A DNA stretch of 37,305 nt from assembly GCF_036263595.1 (NCBI RefSeq), contig NZ_DATAGQ010000153.1, positions 1 to 37,305 on the forward strand, given 5' to 3'. This DNA comes from Geminicoccus sp036263595 (GTDB lineage Bacteria; Pseudomonadota; Alphaproteobacteria; Geminicoccales; Geminicoccaceae). Numbering within the stretch: the first letter of the stretch is position 1; every line of letters begins with the position of its first letter. The position numbers were made by a program, and so were the translations under genes. A model generated the notes under the pieces. That model made no database searches and was not told the DNA's origin. It saw only the letters and a list, made by a program, of their open reading frames with translations. This document shows positions 13,239-22,395 of this stretch, piece by piece.

Positions 13239-15545
13239 ATGATGGATCAAGCAACACGGCCGCCGCCCGGCGCCGGCATCGAGGTGGTCGACCGCCGCGG
13301 CCGCCGCGGCTCGTCGCTGCGCATCCTCTGGATGATGCCGTGGCTCCTGATGATGGCCGTCCTGCTCTGGTTCGGCGCGCAAGATTTCGGCGTCGCCAAC
13401 CAGGGAGTGCTGGCGCTGCTGCTGCTGGCCGTCCTGCTGGTGCTGCACGTCACGCGACTGACCAAGGTCTGCCGCACCTTCTTCATCTTCACCGCCGCCT
13501 TCCTTAGCTGGCGCTACGTGTCCTGGCGCGTGGCCGACACGTTGCCGGATCCGACGAGCTGGGCCTTCATCCCCGGCGTGCTCCTGTTCGCCGCCGAGAT
13601 CTACGGCATCCTGATGCTGTTCCTGGGTGTGTTCGTGAACATCCGGCCGATCGACCGTCCGACGGCGCCGCTGGCTCTCGATCCGGCCGAACTGCCGACC
13701 GTGGACGTGTTCGTGCCGAGCTACAACGAGCCGGAAGACCTGCTCGAGACGACACTGATCGCCGCCTCTCAGATGACCTATCCGCGCGACAAGCTCCGGG
13801 TCTATCTGCTGGATGACGGCGGCACGGCCCAAAAGCAGAACGACCGCGACCCGCGCAAGGCGAAGGAGGCCATCGCGCGCAACCGCACACTGCAACTCCT
13901 CTGCGCGCGCCTTGGCTGCTTCTATCTGACCCGCGAACGCAACGAGCATGCGAAAGCCGGCAACATCAATGCCGCCCTGGGGAAGACCGACGGCGACCTG
14001 ATCCTGATCCTGGATGCGGACCATGTGCCGACCGAGGACTTCCTGCAGAACACGGTCGGGCACTTCGCTCAAGATCCGAAGCTGTTCATGGTGCAGAGCC
14101 CGCACTTCTTCATCAATCCGGATCCGCTGGAGCGCAACCTCGACACGTTCGGCCGGATGCCCAGCGAGAACGAGATGTTCTACCAGGTCGGGCAGCGCGG
14201 CCTGGATTCCTGGAACGCCTCGTTCTTCTGCGGCTCGGCAGCCGTGCTCCGCCGCACCTATCTGGTCTCGATCGGCGGAATCCAGGGCACCTCGATCACC
14301 GAGGATGCCGAGACGGCACTGGAGCTGCACGCCAAGGGGCTGTCGAGCCGCTATGTCGCCAAGCCGATGATCGCCGGCCTGTCCCCGGACACGTTTGCCA
14401 GCTTCATCGGCCAGCGCTCGCGCTGGGCCCAGGGCATGATCCAGATCCTGCTCCTGAAGAATCCGTTGTGGAAGCGCGGCCTGCACCTCTCCCAGCGCAT
14501 CTCCTACCTGTCCAGCATGGTGTTCTGGCTGTTCCCGGTGGCGCGGATGCTCTTCCTGATCACGCCGCTCGCCTACCTGTTCTTCGGCATGCAGATCTAT
14601 CGTGCCTCCTACCAGGAGTTCGTTGCCTACGGCCTAGCCCATCTGGCCGCCAGCCTGCTGCTGACCAACTTCATGTTCGGCCATGTCCGCTGGCCGTTCA
14701 TCTCGGAACTCTACGAGATCGCGCAGGCGCCCTTCCTGGTGCGCGCAATCGGCAGCGTCCTGCTCCGCCCGCGTGCCCCGACCTTCAAGGTGACCGCCAA
14801 GGCCGAGCGCCTGGACCGCAACTTCGTATCCGAACTGTCCCGTCCGCTGGTCCTGCTGTTGGGCCTCCTCGCGATCGGCACGATCGCCGGCGTCGCGCGC
14901 TGGTACGCCTTCCCGCTGGAGCGGGAGAACGTCGCCATTGTGCTTGGGTGGAACCTGTTCAACCTCCTGTTCGTCCTGGGAGCCATCGGCGTGGTCCACG
15001 AGCAAAAGCAGCGGCGTGGCATGCCGCGTGTGCCTCGGTCACTGACGGCCGCGGCGACCATCGGCGGCAGCCTCGTGCCGGTGCAGATCGCGGACCTGTC
15101 GGTCGGCGGCGCGCAGCTGAAGCTGGACGAGGAAGCCGAGATCTACCGCGATCTCGCCCACGGGGCGGGCAGCCTCGACGTCGAGCTTCGCGGCGAAATC
15201 AGGACCATCCCCTTCGAGATCCGCCATGCCGTGGTGGAGGACGACGTGCTGGTGCTGGGCATCCGCTTCGACTGTCAGACGGAAGCGCAGCGCGTCGACG
15301 TGGTAAGCCTCTGCTTCGGGTCCAGCGATGCATGGGTGAGCTTCCAGGCGGCGCGCCAGCATCCCCGCACGGTAATCGGCGGCTTCCTTCACTTTGCCAA
15401 TCTCTGTCTGGTCAAGGGCACGCTCGGCATCATCGCAGGGCTGCGCCAGGGCCAGGTCGATGCGGTTCCCGCCGCGGTCGGTCACGCGGCCCGCAAGCTG
15501 GCCCTTCCCCAAGACCTGATCCAGGGAGCGAAGTCCGATGCCTGA
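13239..15545 (+). CDS. bcsA: Cellulose synthase catalytic subunit BcsA (UDP-forming)
   Basis: BcsA polymerises UDP-glucose into beta-1,4-glucan and moves the chain through the inner membrane. The 768-residue protein has N-terminal membrane helices (about 28–48, 57–70, 80–95, 110–132) and a GT2 domain. The catalytic set is complete: DDGG (192–195), DAD (259–261), TED (354–356) and QRSRW (392–396), with the acceptor-side FFCGSAAVLRR at 329–339. More membrane helices follow (about 422–580), with the gating loop FKVTAK at 516–521. A C-terminal PilZ domain has RxxxR (593–597) and DxSxxG (619–624), so c-di-GMP activation is expected. GAGG at 13232–13235 favours the second ATG (13242) as much as the first (13239). 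It overlaps bcsB by 8 nt. Confidence 0.95.
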   Translation: MMDQATRPPPGAGIEVVDRRGRRGSSLRILWMMPWLLMMAVLLWFGAQDFGVANQGVLALLLLAVLLVLHVTRLTKVCRTFFIFTAAFLSWRYVSWRVADTLPDPTSWAFIPGVLLFAAEIYGILMLFLGVFVNIRPIDRPTAPLALDPAELPTVDVFVPSYNEPEDLLETTLIAASQMTYPRDKLRVYLLDDGGTAQKQNDRDPRKAKEAIARNRTLQLLCARLGCFYLTRERNEHAKAGNINAALGKTDGDLILILDADHVPTEDFLQNTVGHFAQDPKLFMVQSPHFFINPDPLERNLDTFGRMPSENEMFYQVGQRGLDSWNASFFCGSAAVLRRTYLVSIGGIQGTSITEDAETALELHAKGLSSRYVAKPMIAGLSPDTFASFIGQRSRWAQGMIQILLLKNPLWKRGLHLSQRISYLSSMVFWLFPVARMLFLITPLAYLFFGMQIYRASYQEFVAYGLAHLAASLLLTNFMFGHVRWPFISELYEIAQAPFLVRAIGSVLLRPRAPTFKVTAKAERLDRNFVSELSRPLVLLLGLLAIGTIAGVARWYAFPLERENVAIVLGWNLFNLLFVLGAIGVVHEQKQRRGMPRVPRSLTAAATIGGSLVPVQIADLSVGGAQLKLDEEAEIYRDLAHGAGSLDVELRGEIRTIPFEIRHAVVEDDVLVLGIRFDCQTEAQRVDVVSLCFGSSDAWVSFQAARQHPRTVIGGFLHFANLCLVKGTLGIIAGLRQGQVDAVPAAVGHAARKLALPQDLIQGAKSDA

Positions 15546-17781
15546 GCGTACGAAGGCACCTTGCCGCGCCCGCTGCCCGTCCGGCCTTCTCGTCACGACC
15601 GCGACGCTCCTCGGCATGTGCCTGTCGGCCGTCCAGGCCCAGGAGGCCAGCGACGACCGGCCCATCCCGCTGCTGCATGGCGACGTGGATCTCAGGGGGA
15701 GCATGGACGAGGTTGTCGTCCCGGTCATCATCCCGCCCGACAAGGCCTTCGATCGCGCTACGCTGAACCTGTCCTACAGCAATGCGCTGGCGGTGCTTCC
15801 CGACCGCTCCGGCCTGGATCTGGCCCTCAACGGCAGGCCGCTCGCGACCCTGCCGCTCGTGGGTGCCCAGGGTGCTGCCGGAGCCAGCATCGATCTGCCT
15901 GCAGGAATCCTCCAGTCCGGCCGCAACGAGTTCCGCTTCCAGGTCCGCCAGGCCCATCGGCTGCCCTGCTCCAGGGAGCGGTTCGAGGAATTGTGGAGCA
16001 AGCTCAGGCAGGACGCCTCCTCGCTGACGCTGCACGGCACCGGCGAGCGCAAGCCGGTCGACCCGGCCTCGATCACCGCCTTCCTCGCCGCCTCGGCGTT
16101 CGACGGCGAGCCGCTGGCGATCGCCGCGCGTGCCCCTGCCGATCTCACGACCATGGAACTCGGCAGCCGGGTCGCCCAGGCCGTGGCGCTGGTTCGCGGT
16201 GACCGCCCGCTGTCGGTGGACGCGCTGGCGACCGAGGGACTGGACTGGCCGCGGTTCGCGGGCCGCAACTTGGCGCTGATCGGTACGATGGAGGACCTCT
16301 CGCCCTTCCTCGAGCCGGAGGACCTGGCATCCCTGGTCGAAGGCAGGCCGCTCATCCGTCGGCTGCCGGCTGATCCCGACCATGTCGCGATGTTCTTCGT
16401 GGGCAGCGACATGGCGGCGGCCAAGCGGGCCGTGGACGGGTTTGCCGGCATGGCGACCCGGCCGCTGGAGCCTCCCCGCCTTTTCGAGATCGACCGGGCC
16501 GGCGAGTTCAAGCTGTCCGACCTGGGCTTTCGGACGCAGGAGCTGCCGATGGGCGTGACCGAGCCCATGCAGCTGCAGTTCCGCCTGCCGCCCAGCTTCT
16601 ATGCGGCGGACGGCCAGCGGATGGAGCTGGTCCTGAACTATGCCTACGCCGACAGCATGGCGGCAACCGCGGCGCTCGTCGTCAAGGTCAACGGCATCTC
16701 CGCCACCAAGATCCGGCTGGACGACCCGCGCGGTGCCATCGTCGACGGGGCGCGGATGAACCTGACCCTCGGCATGTTCCATCCCGGCATCAACACGATC
16801 GCCATCTACCCGATGCTCGATCCGGTGTCCGAGGCGGCCTGCATGAAGGACGGGCCAGTGCTCAGCCTGTTCGAGGACGGCAGGCTGTCGATGCCGGAGT
16901 TCGCCCGGCTGACCCATGGCGGCGACCTGCGCGACCTCGTGGACGATGGCTTCCCGTATGGGCAGGAGCAGGCCCAGGTCATGGTTTCCGGCCGGGACCC
17001 GGCAACGATCGGTGCCGCCTATACCCTGCTGGGCAAGCTGTCCCAGCGGCATGGCGAGCTCCTTGGCAGGCTGGAGTTCGTGCCGGCGGGAGCCACGCCG
17101 CGCGGCCACCTGATCGCCGTCGGCACGCCGGACACCCTGCCGCCCTCGCTGGTGGCGAAGCTGGGCCTGCCATGGCAGGCGGGCGAGGAGCCGGTGCCCG
17201 TCGCCCAGTCGCCCTTGGCCGATGCCACGGCGACGCCCGTCGCGGCCAGCACGCCCGACCCGCGCGACAGCTGGCGCTCGCGCCTGAGCGAGGAGGACGG
17301 CCGCGCCGGCGGCTCGCTCCTGGACCGGCTCCGCGAGCTGCTGATCAGCGGTGCCAGTGCCGAAGGGGAAACAGCCGGCTTGGTGCGGCCGGCGGCACCC
17401 GCGGCTTCCCTGCCCGGCTCGGGTGGGGCCATGCTGGTCGAGGTCGCGTCGCCTTGGGCACCTGAGCGGATCGCGACCGTGCTGGTGGCGGACCGCGCCG
17501 GTTACCTGTTGCCGGGCATCGACGAGATCATCGAGGAGCCCCGCTGGAGCGAGCTTGGTGGCGACCGCGTCCGCTGGCGCGCCCGCGACAACGACGTGAT
17601 CGCCGAGCGCCTGAACCCGCGCTTCCCGCTCCAGGTACCAGAGCCGGATCCCGTCCAATGGCGCCTGGCGGCGCTGACCTGGCTCGCCCAGAACCGGTTG
17701 ATATGGCTGGGCCTGATGGTCGGTGCCTTGATGTCGGCCAGCCTCGTGACGAGCCTGCTCTTGCGCATGCGCCGGCACTGA
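15538..17781 (+). CDS. bcsB: Cellulose synthase periplasmic subunit BcsB
   Basis: BcsB is the membrane-anchored periplasmic partner of BcsA; it guides the nascent glucan and its C-terminal helix is required for synthesis. The 747-residue product has a signal peptide (core about 15–32, cleavage near VQA-Q35). Two carbohydrate-binding/flavodoxin-like repeats follow (first about 50–330, second about 330–690, starting at the LPMGVTEPMQLQFRLPPSFY strand), and then a C-terminal transmembrane helix at about 716–740 (LIWLGLMVGALMSASLVTSLLL) with a basic tail. Start ATG 15538 overlaps the bcsA stop (15543–15545), with GGGAG about 10 bases upstream. A proline/alanine-rich insert at about 560–600 separates the last strands. 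The bcsZ start follows after 8 bp. Confidence 0.93.
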   Translation: MPERTKAPCRARCPSGLLVTTATLLGMCLSAVQAQEASDDRPIPLLHGDVDLRGSMDEVVVPVIIPPDKAFDRATLNLSYSNALAVLPDRSGLDLALNGRPLATLPLVGAQGAAGASIDLPAGILQSGRNEFRFQVRQAHRLPCSRERFEELWSKLRQDASSLTLHGTGERKPVDPASITAFLAASAFDGEPLAIAARAPADLTTMELGSRVAQAVALVRGDRPLSVDALATEGLDWPRFAGRNLALIGTMEDLSPFLEPEDLASLVEGRPLIRRLPADPDHVAMFFVGSDMAAAKRAVDGFAGMATRPLEPPRLFEIDRAGEFKLSDLGFRTQELPMGVTEPMQLQFRLPPSFYAADGQRMELVLNYAYADSMAATAALVVKVNGISATKIRLDDPRGAIVDGARMNLTLGMFHPGINTIAIYPMLDPVSEAACMKDGPVLSLFEDGRLSMPEFARLTHGGDLRDLVDDGFPYGQEQAQVMVSGRDPATIGAAYTLLGKLSQRHGELLGRLEFVPAGATPRGHLIAVGTPDTLPPSLVAKLGLPWQAGEEPVPVAQSPLADATATPVAASTPDPRDSWRSRLSEEDGRAGGSLLDRLRELLISGASAEGETAGLVRPAAPAASLPGSGGAMLVEVASPWAPERIATVLVADRAGYLLPGIDEIIEEPRWSELGGDRVRWRARDNDVIAERLNPRFPLQVPEPDPVQWRLAALTWLAQNRLIWLGLMVGALMSASLVTSLLLRMRRH

Positions 17782-17789
17782 GGCGATCG

Positions 17790-18848
17790 ATGTCCAATCG
17801 ACGCGACGTCGTCATGGCCATGTCGGGCTTCCTCGCCGACCTCACCAACCCATTGCGGGCGGTGTCGAGCTTCATGCGGGGGACGCGTCCCTCGCTGCCC
17901 GCCGAGGAATGGCAGGCGTGGTGCGCGCATTTCCTGGACGGCGGCAGGGTGGTCGACACCGGCAATGGCGGGGTCAGCCACACGGAGGGCCAGGGCTACG
18001 GCATGTTGCTGGCGGTGGCCTCGGACGACGAGCCCGCCTACGATGCGATGCTGGACTGGACGGTGCGGCACCTGCCTGCCCGGGATGACGGCCTCCTTTC
18101 CTGGCGGTACGACCCGCGCAGGCCGGACGACCCGGTCGCCGATCCCAATGCGGCCACCGACGGCGATCTGCTGATCGCCTGGGCGCTCCTGCGCGGCGGG
18201 GCGCGGTGGGAACGGCCGGAACTGACCGAGCAGGGGCTCGTCTCGGCCCGCGCCGTCCGACTAGCCGGCACGGTGGAGCATGCCGGCATGCGGGTCCTCC
18301 TGCCCGGCCCGGAAGGCTTCAAGCGCCCCGACGGACCGGTGGTCAACCTGTCCTACTGGGTCTTCCCGGCCCTTCGCGCCCTGGCGGCGGCCGATCCGCA
18401 CCCGGACTGGCCGGCCCTGATCTCCAGCGGCCGCCGGCTCGCCACCAGCCTGCGCTTCGGCAGCAATCAGCTTCCCCCCGACTGGGCGCTCCTGGCCGAG
18501 CCGCCCCGCCCGGCCAGCGGGTTCCCGGCCGTGTTCGGCTACAATGCCCTGCGCATCCCGCTCTATGTCGCCTGGAGCGAGCCGGACCCACTCAACCTGG
18601 TGGCGCCGATCCTCTCGCTCTGGGACCGTGCTGGCGCCACGCCGCCTTCGGTCGTGGCGCTGGATGCGTCGGGCACGATGGAGGCCGGCGGCGCCGTACC
18701 GGGCATCAACGCGATCCGGGCGACGCTGCGCTACCTGCGGGACGGCACGGCTCCGCTCTTCCCGACCATCCGGAACGAAACCGACTACTATGCCGCCACG
18801 CTCGTGCTCCTGGCACGGCTGGCCTTCGACGAGGTGTCACGTCCATGA
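17790..18848 (+). CDS. bcsZ: Cellulase BcsZ, glycoside hydrolase family 8
   Basis: An endo-beta-1,4-glucanase that trims or unblocks the growing chain and is needed for normal cellulose export. The 352-residue protein has the GH8 signatures: catalytic acid E66 in SHTEGQGYGMLLA, and ATDGDLLIAWALL with D124 of the active site. Later GH8 blocks include NLSYWVFPALRAL and FGYNALRIPLY. Family length is 330–370. ATG 17790 is preceded by GAGG at 6 bases and follows the bcsB stop by 8 bp. BcsZ is normally periplasmic, yet the N-terminus here (SNRRDVVMAMSGFLADLTNP) has only a twin-arginine and a weak hydrophobic stretch, so export by Tat or a non-classical signal is uncertain. The stop overlaps the next start (ATGA). 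Confidence 0.9.
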   Translation: MSNRRDVVMAMSGFLADLTNPLRAVSSFMRGTRPSLPAEEWQAWCAHFLDGGRVVDTGNGGVSHTEGQGYGMLLAVASDDEPAYDAMLDWTVRHLPARDDGLLSWRYDPRRPDDPVADPNAATDGDLLIAWALLRGGARWERPELTEQGLVSARAVRLAGTVEHAGMRVLLPGPEGFKRPDGPVVNLSYWVFPALRALAAADPHPDWPALISSGRRLATSLRFGSNQLPPDWALLAEPPRPASGFPAVFGYNALRIPLYVAWSEPDPLNLVAPILSLWDRAGATPPSVVALDASGTMEAGGAVPGINAIRATLRYLRDGTAPLFPTIRNETDYYAATLVLLARLAFDEVSRP

Positions 18849-20497
18849 AGCTCCGCATTGCCGGAACCCTGCCGCTCCTGGCGCTGCTCGGCACCGTCTC
18901 GTCGTTGCCGCTCCAGGCGCAGGAGGCGCCTGCGGTGCCGGCCGTGGCGGGCGACGGCGTGGTCGTGCGCCTGCAGGCCAGGCGTCCGGGCGGTGAGAAC
19001 GCGGTGGACGAGGCGCTGCTGCGCTATCTCGCCAGCCGTGGCGATCGCGTCGCCGTCGACGCCGAGATCGACCGGCTGAAGCGGCTGCATCCCGACTGGC
19101 AACCGCCGTCCGACCTGTTCGGCGGCCCGCCGGCCGTCGACGAGGGCCCGCTCTGGCAGCTCTACGAGACCGGCGACTATGCAGCCGTGCGCAAGCGGAT
19201 CGACGCCATCCGTGCCGAGCGCAAGGATTGGAGCCCGCCGGCCAAGCTCGTGTCCCTGATGGACGTGAACGAGACCCGTACCCGCAGCGAGGCCGCCGCG
19301 GCCCACGGCGACTGGCCGGAGGTCGTCGCTGTGCTGCAGGCCAAGCCGGCGGCGGCGACCTGCGAGCATGTCGACAATCTGTGGCGCCTGGCGGAGGGCC
19401 AACAGCGCACCGGCGACGAAGCCGGCGCCATGGCCACCTACTCCCGGATCATCACCAGCTGTGCTGATGCCGACCACCGCTTCGCCACCCTGCAGAAGGC
19501 GAAGCTGCTCCTGTCGCCTTCCGACCTGCAGCGCCTGGTGGGCCTGGAGCGCGCCCGGTCGGACGCGCCCGAAAGGCTGGCCAAGCTCGATGAGCTAACC
19601 GCCAAGCCCGCCACGGCCGGCAAGCCTGCCAAGCCCGCCGGCCCCGACTTCTCCCGCATCTACCGGCCGAATGCGACCATCGCCGACGCGCGTGCCGTCG
19701 CCCAGCAGGTGATCAACCGCCGCGACGGCGCCGCCGCCCGCAAGATCGGCTGGATCTACCAGACCGAGGGTGACACCGCGTCCGCCCTGCCATGGTTCGA
19801 GCACGGGCTGGCTTGGGCACCAGGCGCGGAATCGGCCAAGGGGTTGGCCATGGCGCTGGCGGCCCTCGGCAGGACCGCGGAACTGGAGCAACTCGGCCAG
19901 ACCTATCCGGCGATCGTCACCGAGGCCATGGGCGGTCAGGTGGCCGTCGCCATGGACCGGGGCGACGTCGCGACCGTGCTGCGGCTGACCCACCAGACCC
20001 GCAAGCCGGGCGACCTCCTGCTGCGCAGCTGGTCGCTCATGCGGCTGCTCCGCCCGACCGAAGCCATGGCCGCCTTCACCACGGTGGTCCACGCACCCGA
20101 CGCCTTGCCCGCCCAGCGGGACGAGGCGGTCTATGGCCTGATCCGGGCCCAGATCGCGCAGCACCTGTTCCGAGAGGCCGCCAATAGCATCACCCGCTAT
20201 GGCCTGCCGCCCGACCGCTTCAACGAGGTCCAGGCCGACCTGCTGGCAAAGCGGATCCAGGTGGCCTTCCAGCGTGAGGACTACCGGGTGGCCGTGGCCT
20301 TGTGCGAGGAGCGGCGGGACTATGCGCTGCCCGACCGCGGCCTGGAGGTCCAGGAGGCCTGGGCCCGCTACCACACGGGCGACATCCGGGCCGCCGAGCG
20401 GATCTTTTCCCGGCTGGACCGGATCGTCAGCACCGACGACACGGAAGAGGGCCTGGAGGCGGTCCGCCGGCGCATGATGATCGTCGGCGGCAGCTAA
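18845..20497 (+). CDS. bcsK: Exported TPR protein of type III cellulose operon (BcsK-like)
   Basis: A 550-residue protein with a signal peptide (MKLRIAGTLPLLALLGTVSS, cleavage near LQA-Q26). After it come helical repeats with TPR spacing, visible at about 95–130 (WQLYETGDYAAVRKRIDAI), 160–225, 295–335 (ARKIGWIYQTEGDTASALPW), 355–400, 420–460 and 470–535. BcsC, the export porin of other systems, has periplasmic TPRs followed by a ~300-residue outer-membrane barrel; here the protein ends after the TPRs. Operons of the Agrobacterium type have a TPR-only protein, BcsK, at this place, and that is my assignment. Lysine/proline-rich spacer at about 255–275. ATG 18845 overlaps the bcsZ stop. It ends 9 bp from the convergent permease gene. 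Confidence 0.75.
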   Translation: MKLRIAGTLPLLALLGTVSSLPLQAQEAPAVPAVAGDGVVVRLQARRPGGENAVDEALLRYLASRGDRVAVDAEIDRLKRLHPDWQPPSDLFGGPPAVDEGPLWQLYETGDYAAVRKRIDAIRAERKDWSPPAKLVSLMDVNETRTRSEAAAAHGDWPEVVAVLQAKPAAATCEHVDNLWRLAEGQQRTGDEAGAMATYSRIITSCADADHRFATLQKAKLLLSPSDLQRLVGLERARSDAPERLAKLDELTAKPATAGKPAKPAGPDFSRIYRPNATIADARAVAQQVINRRDGAAARKIGWIYQTEGDTASALPWFEHGLAWAPGAESAKGLAMALAALGRTAELEQLGQTYPAIVTEAMGGQVAVAMDRGDVATVLRLTHQTRKPGDLLLRSWSLMRLLRPTEAMAAFTTVVHAPDALPAQRDEAVYGLIRAQIAQHLFREAANSITRYGLPPDRFNEVQADLLAKRIQVAFQREDYRVAVALCEERRDYALPDRGLEVQEAWARYHTGDIRAAERIFSRLDRIVSTDDTEEGLEAVRRRMMIVGGS

Positions 20498-20506
20498 GCG
20501 CTCGCG

Positions 20507-21439
20507 TCAGAGAGCCCGCTCGCGGCCGGACACCAGAAGGAGCCCCAGGATCAGCCCGCCGAACAGGATCGCGCGCCAGCCGGGCGAGGCGTTCACTACC
20601 GTGATGAGCGCCGTGATCGTCACCAGCAGGATCGAGCCGGCGATCGTGCCGAGATAGGTGCCCCGCCCGCCCAGGATGGAGGTGCCGCCCAGCACGACCG
20701 CGGCGATCGAGCCCAGCAGGTAGGGCTCGCCGATCCCGACATAGCCCTGCCGGTTCATGCCGAGCAGCAGGAGCCCGGCCAGGCCCGCGCAGAAGCCCGA
20801 GGCGGCATGCACGGCAATGGCAGCCTTGCCGCCGGGAACACCGGCCAGCATCGCCGCCCGGTCGTTCGTGCCGAGGGCGAACAGCCAGGAGCCCAGCACC
20901 GTGCCGTGCAGGACCAGCAGGGTGACGGCGGCCACCATCAGCCAGGTGAGGATGGTCATGGGCAGGCCGAGCACCTGGCCGTTGCCGAGGAAGGTCACGG
21001 CAGGATTGTCGACGCTGACCGCACTGCCGCCCGCGATCAGGATCAGGGCACCCTGCAGGATCGTGGCCGTCGCCAGCGTCAGGATCAGCGGATGGACCCG
21101 CAGCAGCACGACGCCGATGCCGTTCAGCCCGCCGATCGCCGTGGCGATCCCCAGCGTCAGCAGCACGGCGGACAGGCCGGTCGGGTCGAAGCCGAAGGTC
21201 AGGAGCGGCAGCACGATCGCCGAGAAGGTGATGACGGCCGCCACCGACAGGTCGATGCCCCCGCCGATCACGACCAGCGTCTGCCCGGCGGCGACGATGC
21301 CGGTGATCGAGGCCAGTTCCAGCAGGTAGCGCAGGTGGCCGATCCGGGCGAAGCCCGGCTTGAGCAGCCCGGCCGCGATCCACAAGGCCACCACGACCAG
21401 CCATCCCAGCGTCACCCGGTGACGCAGAAGCCCCTTCAT
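20507..21439 (-). CDS. Ribose-type (CUT2) ABC transporter permease, second subunit
   Basis: A 310-residue integral membrane permease of the RbsC/BPD_transp_2 family, with about 8–10 hydrophobic segments. Family marks include GQTLVVIGGGIDLSVAAVI near residues 50–68 and LLGSIAAVVLGGTSILGGRG near 245–264, the coupling region to the ATPase. ATG 21439 overlaps the upstream permease stop (ATGA). With the sister permease it should form a heterodimeric channel for the sugar delivered by the binding protein encoded at 23897. It is the last gene of the minus-strand operon and ends 9 bp from bcsK, with no clear terminator between. Confidence 0.9.
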   Translation of the reverse strand: MKGLLRHRVTLGWLVVVALWIAAGLLKPGFARIGHLRYLLELASITGIVAAGQTLVVIGGGIDLSVAAVITFSAIVLPLLTFGFDPTGLSAVLLTLGIATAIGGLNGIGVVLLRVHPLILTLATATILQGALILIAGGSAVSVDNPAVTFLGNGQVLGLPMTILTWLMVAAVTLLVLHGTVLGSWLFALGTNDRAAMLAGVPGGKAAIAVHAASGFCAGLAGLLLLGMNRQGYVGIGEPYLLGSIAAVVLGGTSILGGRGTYLGTIAGSILLVTITALITVVNASPGWRAILFGGLILGLLLVSGRERAL

Positions 21440-22395
21440 GCCGCGCGCTCCCGCAGCCGCTTGATGCCCATGGCGGCGACGATGATCAGGCCCTGCATCA
21501 CGTATTGCGCCACCGGCGGCAGGCCCATGAAGAACATGACGTTGACCAGCACCGCCAGGAGCAGGCTGCCCGCCACCGCCCCTCGGATCGTCCCCTGGCC
21601 ACCGAGAAATCCGACCCCGCCCAAGACGGCCGCCGTGATCGATTGAAGGGTGAGCGGACCGCCGATCAACGGATCGCCCGCCCCCGTCTGGGCGGCCACA
21701 TAGACGCCGGTGAAGGCGGCGAGCCCACCGGAGATGGCATAGGCCGTGATCCGCGCCGCCGCCACGTTGACCCCGGACCGAAACGCTCCCGCCGGATTGT
21801 CGCCGGAAGCGTCGATCGCCAGGCCGAGCGGTGTTGCCCGCAGCACGCGCCAGGCGATCAGGATGACGACCAGGATCAGGAGTGCCGTCGGGTGGACGCC
21901 GACCAGCCCCTCCGACAGCCAGGTCGGCATCGAGCCGCCCGGCCTCGCCATGACGAGCAGCGCCGCACCGCCGATCAGGAACGAGGACGACAGGGTCACG
22001 ATGATCGCCGGCAGGCCGAACAAGGCGACGATCGTACCGACCAGCCCGCCGGCCACCACGCCGATGGCCACGGTGGCGGCCATGCCGAGGCCCGCCCCCA
22101 GCACGCTCTCGCCCACCAGCGTCGCCGCCAGCACCGTGCCGAGGCTGACCATGGCGCCGATCGCGAGGTCGATCCCGCCCATCAGCATGACCAGCGTCTG
22201 CGCGATCGCGACCAGCGCCACCGGGAACCAGTTCTGCGTGAACCGTGCGATCCCGGCCCAGGTCAACAGGCCCGGGTGGAGATAGGCATAGACGCCCAGC
22301 AGCACCAGCAGCAGGACGAACAGGCCGACCTGCCCGCGATTGCGCCGCCAGATCAGCCGCGCATGCAGGCGAGCCCCCGAAGGACGCTCCATCAT
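21436..22395 (-). CDS. Ribose-type (CUT2) ABC transporter permease, first subunit
   Basis: A 319-residue permease of the same BPD_transp_2 family as its neighbour. Marks: AQTLVMLMGGIDLAIGAMVSLG (about 62–83) and LQSITAAVLGGVGFLGGQGT near the C-terminal third. The N-terminus is cytoplasmic and basic (RLHARLIWRRNRGQ). ATG 22395 overlaps the stop of the ATPase gene (ATGA); a second ATG at 22392 follows directly. Two different permeases, rather than one homodimeric RbsC, are common in the monosaccharide branch used for uncommon sugars. Confidence 0.9.
   Translation of the reverse strand: MMERPSGARLHARLIWRRNRGQVGLFVLLLVLLGVYAYLHPGLLTWAGIARFTQNWFPVALVAIAQTLVMLMGGIDLAIGAMVSLGTVLAATLVGESVLGAGLGMAATVAIGVVAGGLVGTIVALFGLPAIIVTLSSSFLIGGAALLVMARPGGSMPTWLSEGLVGVHPTALLILVVILIAWRVLRATPLGLAIDASGDNPAGAFRSGVNVAAARITAYAISGGLAAFTGVYVAAQTGAGDPLIGGPLTLQSITAAVLGGVGFLGGQGTIRGAVAGSLLLAVLVNVMFFMGLPPVAQYVMQGLIIVAAMGIKRLRERAA

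Noticed and set aside
15430..17778. 782-codon minus-strand frame opposite bcsB
   Set aside because: Arg/Gly/Gln-rich with no recognisable motif; bcsB on the plus strand is complete. Long antisense frames are expected at this GC content.
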